Assembly: GCF_033297395.1 (NCBI RefSeq)
Contig: NW_027041873.1
Coordinates: 1-64,000, forward strand
From: Canariomyces notabilis
Lineage: Eukaryota > Ascomycota > Sordariomycetes > Sordariales > Chaetomiaceae
Reading direction: 5' to 3'
Length of the DNA: 64,000 nucleotides
Shown here: one piece after another, positions 43,496-54,246 of the stretch
Layout of the letters: every line of letters starts with the position of its first letter
Position numbering within the stretch: the stretch's first letter is position 1
Position numbers and translations under genes: made by a program
The notes under the pieces: model-generated
The model's database searches: none
What the model saw: the letters and a program-made list of their open reading frames with translations, nothing else
What the model was told of the DNA's origin: nothing

Positions 43496-43992
43496 CGTCG
43501 TTTCAGAGCGTGAGCCACAAATCAGCGAAGGTCCACCCTAACAGATATCTGGTATGAACGCGAATGTACGTGGAAAAGCGTGAAGGATTGTTATTCCTGG
43601 ATTTACCTTTGGCTATCCTGTTGTTTTGTACAGATCTGTGGCTGGGTTTGGACTTGTACCGATAAAGATGAATGGTTCTCTGAGCTGAGTGATAGAAATG
43701 AACCACTTGCGGGTGCATGTCGCTTAGCTAAGTTTCATTCTCAGCCGCGGTTTCCTCTTACCTGAATGAGCAGGTTTAAGCAAGATGCCTTATAACCCTA
43801 ACCCAGAATGAACGCCTAGTTTGCACTCTCACCAGACGTCGAGCGGCAATGACTCATCATGTGAAATTCCCTAATTTAGACGCGGAGCTCAAGGGCTTTA
43901 TACGACAAGGAGGTCGCCGATATTTAACATCAGCAATTTCCACCTGAAGTTACTCTTCAGACGTTCAACAGAGATCGATATTGGCTTCCAAC

Positions 43993-44602
43993 ATGCATCT
44001 CATCAGGTCGACGGACAATTTCCGGAGTCGCGTTGAGAGAGCCGCTATCAGAAACGAAGATTTAACTCTGAAATTAGAAGGTCTACGGGCCGTGCCATTT
44101 GGAACACAACGGCACCTGCTACGACCGGAGATCGCGGAAGTTGTCAAGGCATACAACACCGAGGAAGACAAGGTAACCAAAGCCAAGGATGCATCGTGGG
44201 GTACGCCATGTTAACTAGATGTAGCGAATGTGCATTGAACAACAGGCAAAGTTCAGAAGGAAGATTCTCCGCCTTCGGCGGGAACTGGGACTTATCTATC
44301 TGGAAGGGACCCTCTCTGCAGATTGTGGAGTTTATGTCGTCATAGTTGTCCCACCACCTCCCGAAGCACTAAGTGATGGGGCAGCAGTTGCAGGCAGTGC
44401 TCCGTCCGGGGGAGGGCAAGAGATAGGCGACCATGGCTCTTACGAGGTCGTGATCCAGAAATCGGCTGGCGACGATCGGGCGGTCACGCTGCATATCGGT
44501 GACATTCTGCAACTTGACGAAGATGAGAGGATGAAGGCTACGGGTGATGGGATTGCGCTGATCGTCCTGAAGTACGATGTGGTCCAAGAGGACCATAATT
44601 AG
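43993..44602 (+). CDS. Hypothetical protein, duplicated at 54247-54859
   Basis: Exon 1 (43993-44172, 60 codons) and exon 2 (44225-44602) with a 52-bp intron give about 185 residues. The N-terminal third is helical and charged (LRPEIAEVVKAYNTEEDK). Across the intron it becomes basic (FRRKILRLRRELG), then strand-rich (GVYVVIVVPPPP, YEVVIQKSAGDDRAVTL, IGDILQLDEDERM, ALIVLKYDVVQED). A Gly/Ala linker lies in the middle. The family is unknown. The inverted paralogue is intact with the same intron and no disabling change, indicating that the product matters. Its stop is only 28 bp from the convergent stop of the 44630-46803 gene. Confidence 0.7.
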
Positions 44603-44629
44603 TGAAATCGGAATGTGGTACGGTCGTAC

Positions 44630-46803
44630 TCAATAATTCATGAAATTCAAATCATCGCTCCACAAGTTCTGCAAAAACGACGCGTCTCCAAACCCAGGCT
44701 CGTAGCCCATGCTGTCCCACTGGCCCGGTGACAGACGCTGCATGAAGTCTGACAGTCCCTGTTGATCGGATGCGGCCCAGCCGGCTTGTGGGCACGTGGC
44801 AGTCCCGATTCCCTCCGTCCTGACTGCTTCTCCTGGGGTTTCTTCGCTAGTAGGTTGATCCATCTCATCTCCAACCGTCACGTATGTCTGAAGAGCCGCC
44901 GGCGTGGCATTTTCAACAACGGCCGCTAACGGAAGACCGAGAGCCGCAGGCCCTGCGCGCTGGTCCCTCACATGTTCTGGGTTTGCGCCGGCATCCTCCT
45001 CGCCGTCGGGCCCGTCCACTTGCCCGGCAGCAGCAAGAAGGACATCGGAAGTTGGAGGGTGGGCGCCGAGGGTATTGATGGCGCAGGGTCCCTGCATGTC
45101 GAGGCTGGGTGCAGAGTGCTTTTGCGCATCGTGCGAACGCGTGCCCGTTGTAGATGTGGCTGCGTCTTGCTTGTGACAGAAACGATCCGCCGGGCCGATC
45201 CTGCCGCCGGGCTCGGAATCAACCGGCAAGGCGGGGCTGTTGTGCGGTGCGGGCGCGGTTCTCACCGAGACATCGCCTGGAAGATCAACTCCTGGAGTGA
45301 CTTGCTGTCCCTGGGAGGAGTGCGGTGCCGTCTCCGCTTCTCCTTCAAGAGTCGACGAATCGCGAATTGCCAGGCTCGTGTCATGCCGTGAGAACACCGG
45401 CTCGCCGTGCTGGCCGGCGCCCGTAGCTCGGAATTGCGACTCCTGTCTGTGGATTGAGTTCGGCCGAAGCGTTCGGTTCTTTGGCTCGGGGGATCTCTTC
45501 CTCTTCTTGGCATGATGTTGACGCGTTTTTAGCTTTCTCGAAAGCTCCGATTCCGGACAATCAACCTTGATATGACAGATGACGAGCGTCCTCGAGAGGT
45601 AAGTGTCCCGCCATTTTTGAAAATCCTCGTCCCGAGACCAGAGAGTCACGTCAAGTGCGGTACAAATGGTTGTGTAGCTACCGTTCCGTTAGCCAAGAAC
45701 GCTGCGGCAATCCAGTATCTTACCTGTACTGATTGATATTACGAATCCCGACTATAAACGGAAGCCAGAGTGGAAGAGAAGCTTGGATCTCGTCCGGGAC
45801 CTCGCAAATGGGGATTTTGGCGGTAAAACGGGCATTCGAAGTGGGTTCCTTTGGGCAACGGATGTAGAAGTCAAGACTCGTGCCTTCTGTAATGATGTTA
45901 GTGCTAGAGAGACAATAAGGTTGCCTTCTTACCATTGAAAAACAACTCAAAACCGCGATGTAGGAGTCCGCGCCTGAACTGCCGTTGTTGTTCTTGGAGG
46001 ACCCATAGTGTTGTCGAGAGAAGCAAGGCAGGCGTCTTGTCTCCATTGCACTTTCCGCCACTAGCTTCTACAAACTTCCGTATTGCGCTGTACACTGAGG
46101 TTTCCGAGCAACCATTGAATAACGCCACACGGCATTCTGCCATGAACACTAGCGAAAAGAACTGTGCGACGTGCTTAGAGTGTTCCGCCGTTGCGATCAG
46201 AGCGGCGGCCCGCTCCGCGGAGGAAGATAAAGCATCCACTGAGCCCTGATCTCCCGCCGCGACCAGGAAGGCGGATTTCTCCGCAGATGAACATTTGTCG
46301 TTCCTCAGCGGATCTAGGCTGCCTGCCACCAAGCAATCAACTGTGCGGAAAACGTCGTCTGCAGTATATAGCTGGGCGGTCTGCCTTTTCTGGCACCACT
46401 GCTCCTCCGACACAGGCAGGTTGTTAAAAAATGTCGCCGTTCGCCGCTCCCACTCTCTATTCGCCGGGCTTGATTGAGCGGGCTTGTACTCGGTAGTTGG
46501 ATTCCAGAGCTCGATATGTAGAGACGGTGAGTCCTTAGGCTCGATGAACTGCGACCTACGCGGGTTGCCGACTCGGCTGTCGTGTTGGCGCTGTGTCTGA
46601 CCTTCATCCTCTTCCGATTGAACACTGCGGTGACTGGGGACTCGAGGCTGGACGCCGTGCAATCCCGCAACTTGCCCTTCAAGCTGAGATATCAAGTCGG
46701 CTACTGGGACCTTAGTGACCTTAAGGTAAAGGTAGCCAAGATAGGCGAGGGCATTGCCGCCAAAGTCTTCAAGTCGTCTGGTGGACATAGTTGGATGGAG
46801 CAT
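44630..46803 (-). CDS. Large hypothetical protein, three exons
   Basis: Exons 45933-46803, 45724-45886 and 44630-45677 (two 46-bp introns) give about 693 residues. The N-terminus (MSTRRLEDFGGNALAYLGYL) is followed by a helical region with Ala-rich pieces (SSSAERAAALIATAEHSKHV, VFMAECRVALFNGCSETSVY). A strand-rich core spans the introns (GTSLDFYIRCPKEPTSNARF, LPLWLPFIVGIRNINQY, SYTTICTALDVTLWSRDEDF). A basic patch (RQHHAKKRKRSPEPKNR) resembles a nuclear signal. The last 250 residues are acidic, disordered and end in FLQNLWSDDLNFMNY, like a short activation motif. I do not recognise it; a transcription co-regulator would fit but is speculation. Pieces of it recur at 26731-26973 and 53430-54193. 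A long hairpin ends 53 bp upstream of its ATG. Confidence 0.65.
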
Positions 46804-47022
46804 AGGGAGAGGATAGATGGTAGCTGGTGCGAACCCCTAGAAGAGCCCGGCTCTGGCGGCTAGCACGCTATCCCGAATTGAATAGCAACCCTAGGTTGCT
46901 ATTCAATTCGGGATAGCGTGCTAGCCGCACGATCTGTTCCCAGCCAGGCTTGGTTGATTGGCTGGGTTCTTAGCCACGGCACCCGTGAGCCATGATCAAC
47001 TCCATGCATAAGCGCGCTAGGC
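46563..47022 (-). repeat. Duplicated block with hairpin, copy 2
   Basis: Inverted relative of 26515-26973. This copy is in the context of an intact gene and so probably represents the source. Confidence 0.8.
46856..46928. repeat. Perfect 35-bp inverted repeat (hairpin)
   Basis: Arms 46856-46890 and 46894-46928 are perfect reverse complements with a 3-base loop, located in the 5' flank of the 44630-46803 gene. Relative to 26606-26678 at least three positions differ, and each difference is matched in the opposite arm. Confidence 0.95.
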
Positions 47023-47521
47023 CAACCCTTGACGATAGCTGTCTCGATATACACCTTTGACAGGCCCTGCAGACGAAACTATACTTTTCTCACATAGAGA
47101 CACCCGTTGCCAACCATCTTTCATGCCGAGAAGGGCGGATTCGGGCGGGTCTCCCACTGTATGGAACCTTGCGTCTTTGGGAGGCCGCTCAGCCGAGAAT
47201 CATACCGCGGAGTCACGGCCCCTGACAAATGCAGTCCTCTGCGCAGCCAAGCAGTTGCTGACCCCGCGGAGTCGGATGCCCCTGTTGCTGTAGTTCCAGC
47301 TCATTAACTTATCAAACAAACAAAGTGCCCTATAGCAGGTTGCGAAGCATCCCACGCTGCTCGGACGGAAAGCCCAGGCAAGAACCGTCTTTTGTCCTCC
47401 TAGTTTAGTGTATAATATATGTCTGGGATCCCAGGTCGCACGACGTGCGCTTTCCTGCGAGCCACGTTGGTTGCCTTTACGCCCTGTCCGACTCCCGCAT
47501 GCCGTGTCACTCGTTCGCCCA

Positions 47522-48404
47522 ATGCAGGACGACATTACCGACTACCAAGTGGCCCAGGCGGCTGCAGCATTTGTCCTTCTTTCCTTACTCCAATTTCTTT
47601 ACGCCTGGCGCGAGCCAATAACATCACTCTTCCGGTCGGTGAACAATGACCGAGCAACATGGCGCCTCTGGCCGGATCCGTTCCAGTGCAGCTGTTGCCT
47701 GGTCGAGCTCTGTGTTGGGATCTCCCTTGCGGTTCTCTTCGGGCTCGCCAGGGGGGGCCGTCTCGCACACACGCCGGAAATCTTCCTCGCTTGGAAAGGC
47801 GTGCCCATCCTATCCGCTGAGATTTTCCTGGTGAGAAGAAGCAGCCCTGTTACCCTGGGCCAGGACTGACACGCCGCAGATCACCGTGGTGGCATATCCA
47901 CTCCACAGCAAACTCGTCGGTAGCTGGCCGTGGCTGACCAGATCCGTTCGCTTCGGCATGTTCATTCACATCCTTTTCACCTCCTTAGGAATCTGGGCAC
48001 TGGCACAGCACGGCTCAGAGTTTGTATGGGCCACACCAGCCACTCTTCATATCGTCATCTTCTTGCTTGCTATTTCGTGCCTTATCCGGACACGAATTTG
48101 TTCACGGCTCTGGGACGACGGCGATCGTATCAAACTCTTGCGTCTAGCTTGCTGGATGACGGTCAATATCGTCGCTTCTATATTGCCGATTGTAGGCGCT
48201 CTACATGGGTGGGAGTCTCTTCATCTGGTTCAGTGTTTTCTCTCTATGGCGGTCGGCTTGGACTATGTATCGTGGAAATGGTGGCAAGGATGGCGGCGCA
48301 GGGAGCATCACCTTGTTCTATCTGATTCGGTGTTGTTTGGTGTGGAGAACGTCACGGGGCGGGATCTCGAAACGACCATGCAGGCAGTCCCACTTGAAGA
48401 TTAA
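47522..48404 (+). CDS. Multi-pass membrane protein of unknown function
   Basis: Exons 47522-47830 and 47880-48404 (49-bp intron) give about 277 residues. Five or six hydrophobic segments are visible: AAAAFVLLSLLQFLYAW, LVELCVGISLAVLFGLA, FGMFIHILFTSLGIWALA, LHIVIFLLAISCLI and MTVNIVASILPIVGAL, with short polar loops containing Trp and Arg. There is no cleavable signal peptide. The layout suggests a small integral membrane protein; no transporter or receptor signature is recognised. The cytoplasmic-looking tail (ENVTGRDLETTMQAVPLED) is acidic. It is divergent from the 44630-46803 gene. A truncated, diverged copy of its first 35 codons is at 53252-53401. Confidence 0.65.
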
Positions 48405-49044
48405 AGTAACGGACCAGCATGAGGGGAAGGGGACCAAGCTCATCGGCGACCACCAGACCACGGAGAAAATATTTAACAACCACTTGTATCCATGGTGAAC
48501 CCTTTTGGGCCTTTTCTTCCTGTCCTTGTCTTAGCAAGGCGTCCCCCAGGTAACGAGTTTCGAGCCAGGGTCTTTTGACAAGCAATAAAACCTCGTCCTC
48601 ACTTGTCGTCGACGCTGCCTCTGCCTGACCCTAATTCGCCATATTCTCACGCTGTGCTGCCCATCTCCAGAAAAACGGGGGGAGGGGATGGAGGGTAACC
48701 GCTGCCTACGTTAACAAGGTCGGGCTTTCATCCGCATTTGCAGTGAGGCTGCCCACACCCTCCAGCTTATCCTGGCCTGTCGATCTCGGCTCTCGTTCTC
48801 TTCAAGTGAGAATCCGTCACCGGAGACCGCCAGCGCAATAAGCTTTCCGCCAAGCCTCAGGCACGTTTCAAGCCGGCGGTCGGGACTTTGGCGCGGCTGC
48901 CCGTAACATCCCTTTCACCGGCAGATCACAAAATTCCAGGATCAAGGCCATATATCAACCGCTACGACCAGGGACCAGGAGCCTGAAATCCCCCCGCACC
49001 CGCTCCGCCACCGCAACCCGCTGTACCCTAAGGAAGACTTCACC
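48405..49044. other. Promoter region of the 49045 regulator
   Basis: No gene seen. The final 100 bp are C-rich as in many fungal leaders. Confidence 0.4.
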
Positions 49045-50896
49045 ATGGGCAGGCCCTCCAGGAGCTGCCACATGTGCCGGACCCGGCGTATCAAGGTATA
49101 TACGCCCTCTATCTCAGTTTAGATCCATTCGCGGTGATATAGTGACGAACTATCCACAGTGCGATCGAACCAAGCCGATATGCAACCAGTGCGTTACGAA
49201 AAGACTCCAATGCCCGGGGTATGAGCTCCAGTTTGACGTCATCCACCGCAGCGAGAACGAAGCCGTCAAATGTCGAGCGCAGAAGATCAGCACCCCGAGA
49301 CGCAGCAGCGGCAAGAACATATCCGAACCCTCACCGGCATCGGCCTCTCCCGGCAACCATAAGTAAAACTTTGATCTCTAATAACCTATTCCATTTTGGC
49401 TAACGCATCGTAGTTTGCCGCCCCTAGCCCCGGCGGGAACTTTGTCTGGCGGTCAGGCGGTCAACGGTTACACGGATCTGCAAGGGACTCCAGACGAGTC
49501 GCGTCTACACTACCGGAATATCGAGATATACCTCTCTTGTTTTCGGAAATATATCCCGCCGTTATGCCCCCTGCTCAGGCCCGACGAGCTTACTTCCAGC
49601 AACATTGTGTCACTCCGAGAAAGTGACCAGCCCGCTCAGAAGGCGGTCGCTCTCGCTGTATTGGCCTTGGGGGAGTGGTGTTGGAACGCTGGAGACGCCC
49701 CATGCACGGCAACGCGCGTTGACAGGACCAACGCACGCGAAGCTGCTAATTTCTTAGAACACCATACAAACCGGGATCTGCATCACATCCGCGCCTGCCT
49801 TCTCATCGCCTTCTACTGCGGGCTCTGCGGAGATGTGTGCGGAAGCAAGCGCTATGTTCACAAGGCCGCAGAGCTGTTGAAACAAGACCTCTCGCCGGAA
49901 TCACTACGTGGAACGATCACTTCGGAGAATTCGTTCCCAATCGCTTTCTGGATTTGTATAGCATTGGAGAGGTATGGGACGCCTCTCGGCCGTACAAGCT
50001 CCTGCTAACACACGTAGCGAGATTGGCCACCACCGTGAGATCCGCATTGAACAGTTATGTCAGGGAATTCTCAGGGAGAATCTCCTCGACATACCATATC
50101 CATCAGCAGTCGAGCATGACCTCGGTGGTCGTGCTGCCGCGATCTTTCAAAGTTCCGTGTGGGTTTGCAAGGCCGAAAGCGCGGCGACCGCCTTTCTAAG
50201 CTCTATGCGGGTTCAAATTTCGGAACCCGAAGTGGTCGTGTTCCTGAGCAAAGTGGCAGAGAAACTCGAGCAGTTCTTTACGCCGCCACCTCCGAGTGTT
50301 CTGTTTGACTTCGACGCGCCTTCCTCAGATTTGGCGACAGCACGCATTCAAGCTTCGCGGTGGAACGCGAAGGCAGCCATCTACATGCCGTTTATCCGTC
50401 GTTTCTGCGACAACACTCACGCTTTTGGCGATTGGCATTCCGAGGACTTGGAGAAGGTGAAACGAGGCGTTCTTGCTCTAATCGGGAGCTTGAGAGCGTT
50501 CCATGATGTTTCCGAGGGGCTAATGATAATGCCCAATGTTGCTAGCACCGCTTACTTGTAAGACTTCCACTCCGCGTGTTTCGTATAATGCTGACCTGTA
50601 GCAGACAAGTGAGAAATCTGCTGCTTATAGAGAGGTGTCGCACCAGTGCACGGTTGCGGCGGTCTCTCGAGACGGATTGGGAGGGGCTTCTGTTCCGCAC
50701 TACCTTGTTCTTACGGGCGATATCAGAGGGACCAAGTCCGCTGACCATCGATACAGCCTCTCTGACATCTCTGCGGGAATTCGCGCGTGGTTGCACTCCC
50801 AGCTTAATCGACGTTGTAGCGTGGGATGCTCTTCAGTTTTCCAGCCGCACATTTGGAGACCTCGAGAATGAGGCTGGAGGTGTCCAGAAGCATTAA
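49045..50896 (+). CDS. Zn(II)2Cys6 fungal transcription factor
   Basis: Five exons (49045-49095, 49160-49362, 49414-49971, 50018-50557, 50602-50896) give about 548 residues. The zinc cluster spans the first intron: CHMCRTRRIK joined to CDRTKPICNQCVTKRLQC, spacing C-x2-C-x6-C-x6-C-x2-C-x6-C, at residues 8-35, followed by PGY as usual. A Ser/Pro linker leads to a helical fungal regulatory region from about residue 115 (YLSCFRKYIPPLCPLLRPDE, AVALAVLALGEWCWNAGD, ACLLIAFYCGLCGDV), ending in LREFARGCTPSLIDVVAWDA. It probably binds CGG-type sites as a nuclear regulator. No biosynthetic cluster is adjacent, so targets are unknown. Introns are 64, 51, 46 and 44 bp. The last acceptor may be TAG at 50601 or CAG at 50604, both in frame. 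Confidence 0.85.
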
Positions 50897-51084
50897 GTTC
50901 GCGTTGTTACCTTCGTGGTTTGGTTGGGTGTATCTTTGCGTATATCTGTAGCTGCTTAAGTGTAGAGAAATATCGTTTTCTCCTAAGATTAAACAGGCCG
51001 ACTGGTTCCTGGGGGGCAGTCCAGCTGCAGATCGACCCTGTTTATTGCTAATGCGAAAGACTGTACCTTCTAATATGTCCCGAT

Positions 51085-51092
51085 TATTTAAA
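51085..51092 (+). promoter_or_regulatory. AT-rich TATA-like element before the 51149 frame
   Basis: TTATTTAAAT occurs about 60 bp before the ATG at 51149, a plausible core promoter position. Confidence 0.3.
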
Positions 51093-51148
51093 TCCCCTCG
51101 CAACCCACCTTCGACCCCTTTGAACATTCTCACATCATTCTCCTTACG

Positions 51149-51415
51149 ATGCCTTTTCCCACAGACACATGGCTTGAAAAGCTCCCTTTGATAGCATCAG
51201 ATACCTATCGTGATACTATCGAGGGGTTTCGGCTTCTATGTAGAGTGTCTGTGGGCTTTACAAAACTCTTCTTTCTCGGACTTGTCTTCACCTCTGCCTA
51301 CTTTTCTTCACCAGGATATATAGTTATCGGCCTATACGACTTGTACCATTGGGCGCGCCGTTCAGCGACTCGTCGTCGAGGATTAATTCCAATATACCAT
51401 CATCGACCTGGATGA
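51149..51415 (+). CDS. Small hypothetical membrane protein, 88 residues
   Basis: One frame with an ATG after a pyrimidine-rich leader. A helical N-terminus (IASDTYRDTIEGFRLLCRV) is followed by a hydrophobic stretch FTKLFFLGLVFTSAYF, a second weaker one (SPGYIVIGLYDLYHW), and a basic tail (ARRSATRRRGLIPIYHH). It would be a small membrane-anchored protein. No family is recognised and no homology within the window was noticed. The gene call rests only on composition and the promoter-like upstream sequence. Confidence 0.4.
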   Translation: MPFPTDTWLEKLPLIASDTYRDTIEGFRLLCRVSVGFTKLFFLGLVFTSAYFSSPGYIVIGLYDLYHWARRSATRRRGLIPIYHHRPG

Positions 51416-51537
51416 GAACCGTCTCACTACAAGAGCCTGTAGAGTCTGGTTTGCTTCTCACCCGAGCGTATCCCATATACTAACCTCGTTTAGTTATAAA
51501 TCCCTACAATCCCGTGTCCGCCTGTTCCGCTCCCGCA

Positions 51538-51927
51538 ATGATCCTCGACCGGGCTTTACCGGCTGTATCCGTCGGAGACACTCTGCATCCCAACGCAGCC
51601 AGGGCTTCTCATCCCAACGCAGCCAGGGCTTCTCGCAAACGAGCCAAGGACGATCCGGGAGATGAGCAGGTGGTATCGCGACAGAGATCTACATCACGGC
51701 ACAAAGAGGTCGAGGAATTTGGAGATTTGAGATCTGTCTATCTTCAACGCAAGGACAGAGAGGCACAAATGAGAAGAGAGGGCAAGCGAGTCGAGAAACC
51801 CATCAAGCAGCGACGAGGAAAGATGTTCTGCCATGAGTGCAAGAAGCAGCAATTCTTCGAGGAACTCTCGTGCAAGCAGTGTGGGCATGGGTGGTGCATT
51901 AACTGTTGGGTTGCATTGACTGACTAA
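51538..51927 (+). CDS. Small zinc-ribbon-like protein, 129 residues
   Basis: The frame starts at an ATG about 40 bp after a TTATAAAT element. The N-terminus contains a perfect duplication of HPNAARAS (24-bp units 51586-51609 and 51610-51633). Next come a basic stretch (SRKRAKDD), a charged helix (SVYLQRKDREAQMRREGKRV) and a C-terminal cluster of six cysteines in three C-x2-C pairs (CHEC, CKQC, CINC) with GHGWC between, which looks zinc-binding. It ends CWVALTD. The layout fits a small nucleic-acid or protein-binding factor. Splicing to a further exon after 51927 is possible. Confidence 0.5.
   Translation: MILDRALPAVSVGDTLHPNAARASHPNAARASRKRAKDDPGDEQVVSRQRSTSRHKEVEEFGDLRSVYLQRKDREAQMRREGKRVEKPIKQRRGKMFCHECKKQQFFEELSCKQCGHGWCINCWVALTD
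51586..51633 (+). repeat. 24-bp direct duplication
   Basis: Two identical 24-bp units in the coding sequence of the zinc-ribbon-like gene, duplicating HPNAARAS exactly; a recent event. Confidence 0.9.
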
Positions 51928-53251
51928 GGCCATGTTGTTCTTACGATTGCCCCAGGGGTGACATTCGGTTACGTGCGTCCTGATCTCAAATGTGCTCCTA
52001 AGCTTCCTGAGGATGATCAGCTGCAACTGGAGAAATACTGAACGCGTAGGGTGTTTAGAAAGGAAGGTTACGAGGATCTGTTAAAAGAGTTTGAAAATTC
52101 CCTAGATTCATCGGCGTCGGATTCGTTAGATTGGTCGGGTGTGTCGGAGTAATTGTGGAGGACGTGTCCGGGGATTACGGATCGGGTTGACGGCGAGGCG
52201 GTTGCAATTGGGGAGGGGGGAGCGGAGCCGCTGCGGCGGAGTGGGGCCCGAGAATCCATGGCCCAACGCACCGCCGGGAGCGGGAGCACGAGCACGGAAG
52301 CGGTACTTCCCAAGCCGGGCGACTTGCAACAGTACCGCTTCTTTACTATTCCCGCCCACTCTTGAATACGGCAATAAAAGTAATCAATACAAACCATGCG
52401 AGTGATTTCTAAAGGAAGAGCCAAGGGCTAGCCAGCTCCGGGTATATCGGTTGGTGTTTTACGATGATCTGCTTGGCTGTCGCTCTACGTAGGTTATGCT
52501 CTAGTCGATTGTGCAACCGACCAAGATAACCTCCGAAGAGACCGGTAGGGTCAATCTTTGCCGCGCCTCATTGCGGGAGCCGGGATAGATGGCCTCCCTA
52601 TGAATGAAACATGACCGCCAAGGGCGAACGTTATCGTAAGCTCCTGTTCTTCTAGTGCAATATAGATGGCGAGTCGACACAGCCATTGTCTTTGTATCGT
52701 GGAGCGATCTCCGCAAATCAACGTACATAATTCACACCTTGACTTGTTCGCCTTAGTCGACGGTCTATAATTTCGGTCTAGGTGGCATACGTTAGTCGGG
52801 CTATACGGCGGGCGGACAAGCAATCTAACCTAATAATGATCAAACTGGCGCAGATGCCGAACCCAACATGCAGCTCTGACAACATTGTTCAGCCGAAACG
52901 GCATCAAGATGATAATCGGGGATTCGTATTCACCGAACTGCATAGTCAAAACGAATAAGATCGCTTCAAAAGGCTCGATCACTAGCCCAGCCAGCAGACG
53001 ATGCCTCGATCGGCTCAAGCGTTGGAAGGATTTCTATTAAACCCTGTGCCATTCAGCTCTACTCTGGATTTTAGGCCTGTCCCAGGACAAGCATGTTCAA
53101 AATGCACTTCCAAGAGCTCTGCATATACCCCTGAGGAAAACCGCATCGCCCTGCAGCCACAATTTAGTTGCCTAGTTTTGTTGCCCCCTTTTTCGTTCTC
53201 AGACAGGAACATCCTCGACGTTGACTCGTTTGCTTGTCATTCGTCCATCCA
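51928..53251. other. Gene-poor stretch
   Basis: No confident gene. A 63-codon minus frame from an ATG at 52258 (MDSRAPLRRSGSAPPSPIAT) to 52068 is Ser/Pro-rich and could be a small disordered protein, but nothing supports it beyond the frame itself. Confidence 0.35.
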
Positions 53252-53401
53252 ATGCGGGACGACACAGCCCAGGCCGAGGCGGTTGTTGCATTCGCGCTCC
53301 CGTCATTTCTCCAAATCCTTTACGTCTGCCGTAGGCCGATATCATCCGTTCCCCACTCGCCTAACCGGGACACAAGGGCTAGTACGTGGGCTCTCGAATG
53401 A
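53252..53401 (+). pseudogene. Truncated copy of the membrane-protein gene at 47522
   Basis: A 49-codon frame opens with MRDD and AVVAFALPSFLQILYVCRRP. This parallels the start of the 47522 gene (MQDD, AAAAFVLLSLLQFLYAWREP), as does the CATT(C/..)GTCC leader before it. After about 35 codons the similarity ends and a TGA follows. Confidence 0.6.
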
Positions 53402-53429
53402 GAAATCGAGACCGAACCACACTCCTCCC

Positions 53430-54193
53430 GGGAACAGCAAATTGATTGTGCAGGCGATGTCTCGGTGAGAACCGCGCCCGCACCACACAACAGGCCCGTT
53501 ATGCCGGTAGATTCCGAATCCGGTGACGGGATCAGCCCGGTGGATCCTTACTGTCACGTGCAAGACGCAGCCACAGCTGCAGGGGCACGGGTTTGCACGA
53601 TTCGCGACGACACTCTGGACCCAGCCTCAACATGCAGGGACCCCGCCCCATTAATACCCTCGGGGGCGCTACATCTCCAACTTACAATGTAATGGGATGT
53701 ACTACCCACGCTCGAACTCCTTGCTGCTGCCGGGCGAGTGGATGAGGTCGAGGGATTAGGGCCGTGCGAGGAGGCGGCCGGCGCAAACCCGGAATAGGGA
53801 AGGGACCAGCCCATAGGGCCTGTGGCTCTTGGGTCTTTTGTTGGATGCTGTTAGAAATGCGGCGTCGCGGCTTGAGACCTATCTATCGGTTGGAGATGAG
53901 GTGGCTCAGCCCACGAGTGAAGGAAGCTCAGGAGAGGCAGTCGGGACAGAGGGAATAGGGACTGCCACGTGCCCACAGGTTCCAGCCGGCGGTGCGAGGC
54001 TTCCTGCCTCGGGAATCTCACGTCTAAGGTCGTCAGCGATCAGTGACGATCCAGACGGCAGCACAGGCTCCTTCCAAGCCGACTGGGCCGCGTCCGAGCG
54101 AGAGGGAAGATCAGACTTCATGCAGTGCCTGTCAGTGGGCAGCATAGGCTACCCGCCTGACGGAGACGTGCCCTTTTTGCAGAACTTGTAGCC
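53430..54193 (+). pseudogene. Broken 3' copy of the gene at 44630-46803
   Basis: Two frames separated by a shift and deletions match the parent's C-terminal third. The first reads VRTAPAPHNRP and VDSESGDGISPVDPYCH. The second reads QPTSEGSSGEAVGTEGIGTA and FLQNL, with an inserted segment (PAGGARLPASGISRLR). No start, no full-length frame. It lies tail to tail with the intact paralogue at 54247-54859, as the parents do at 44602/44630, so the pair was copied together and only one member survived. Confidence 0.75.
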
Positions 54194-54246
54194 TGATGGA
54201 TTGAATTTCATGAGCTTCTGAGTATGACTGCACTGCAGCCCACGTC

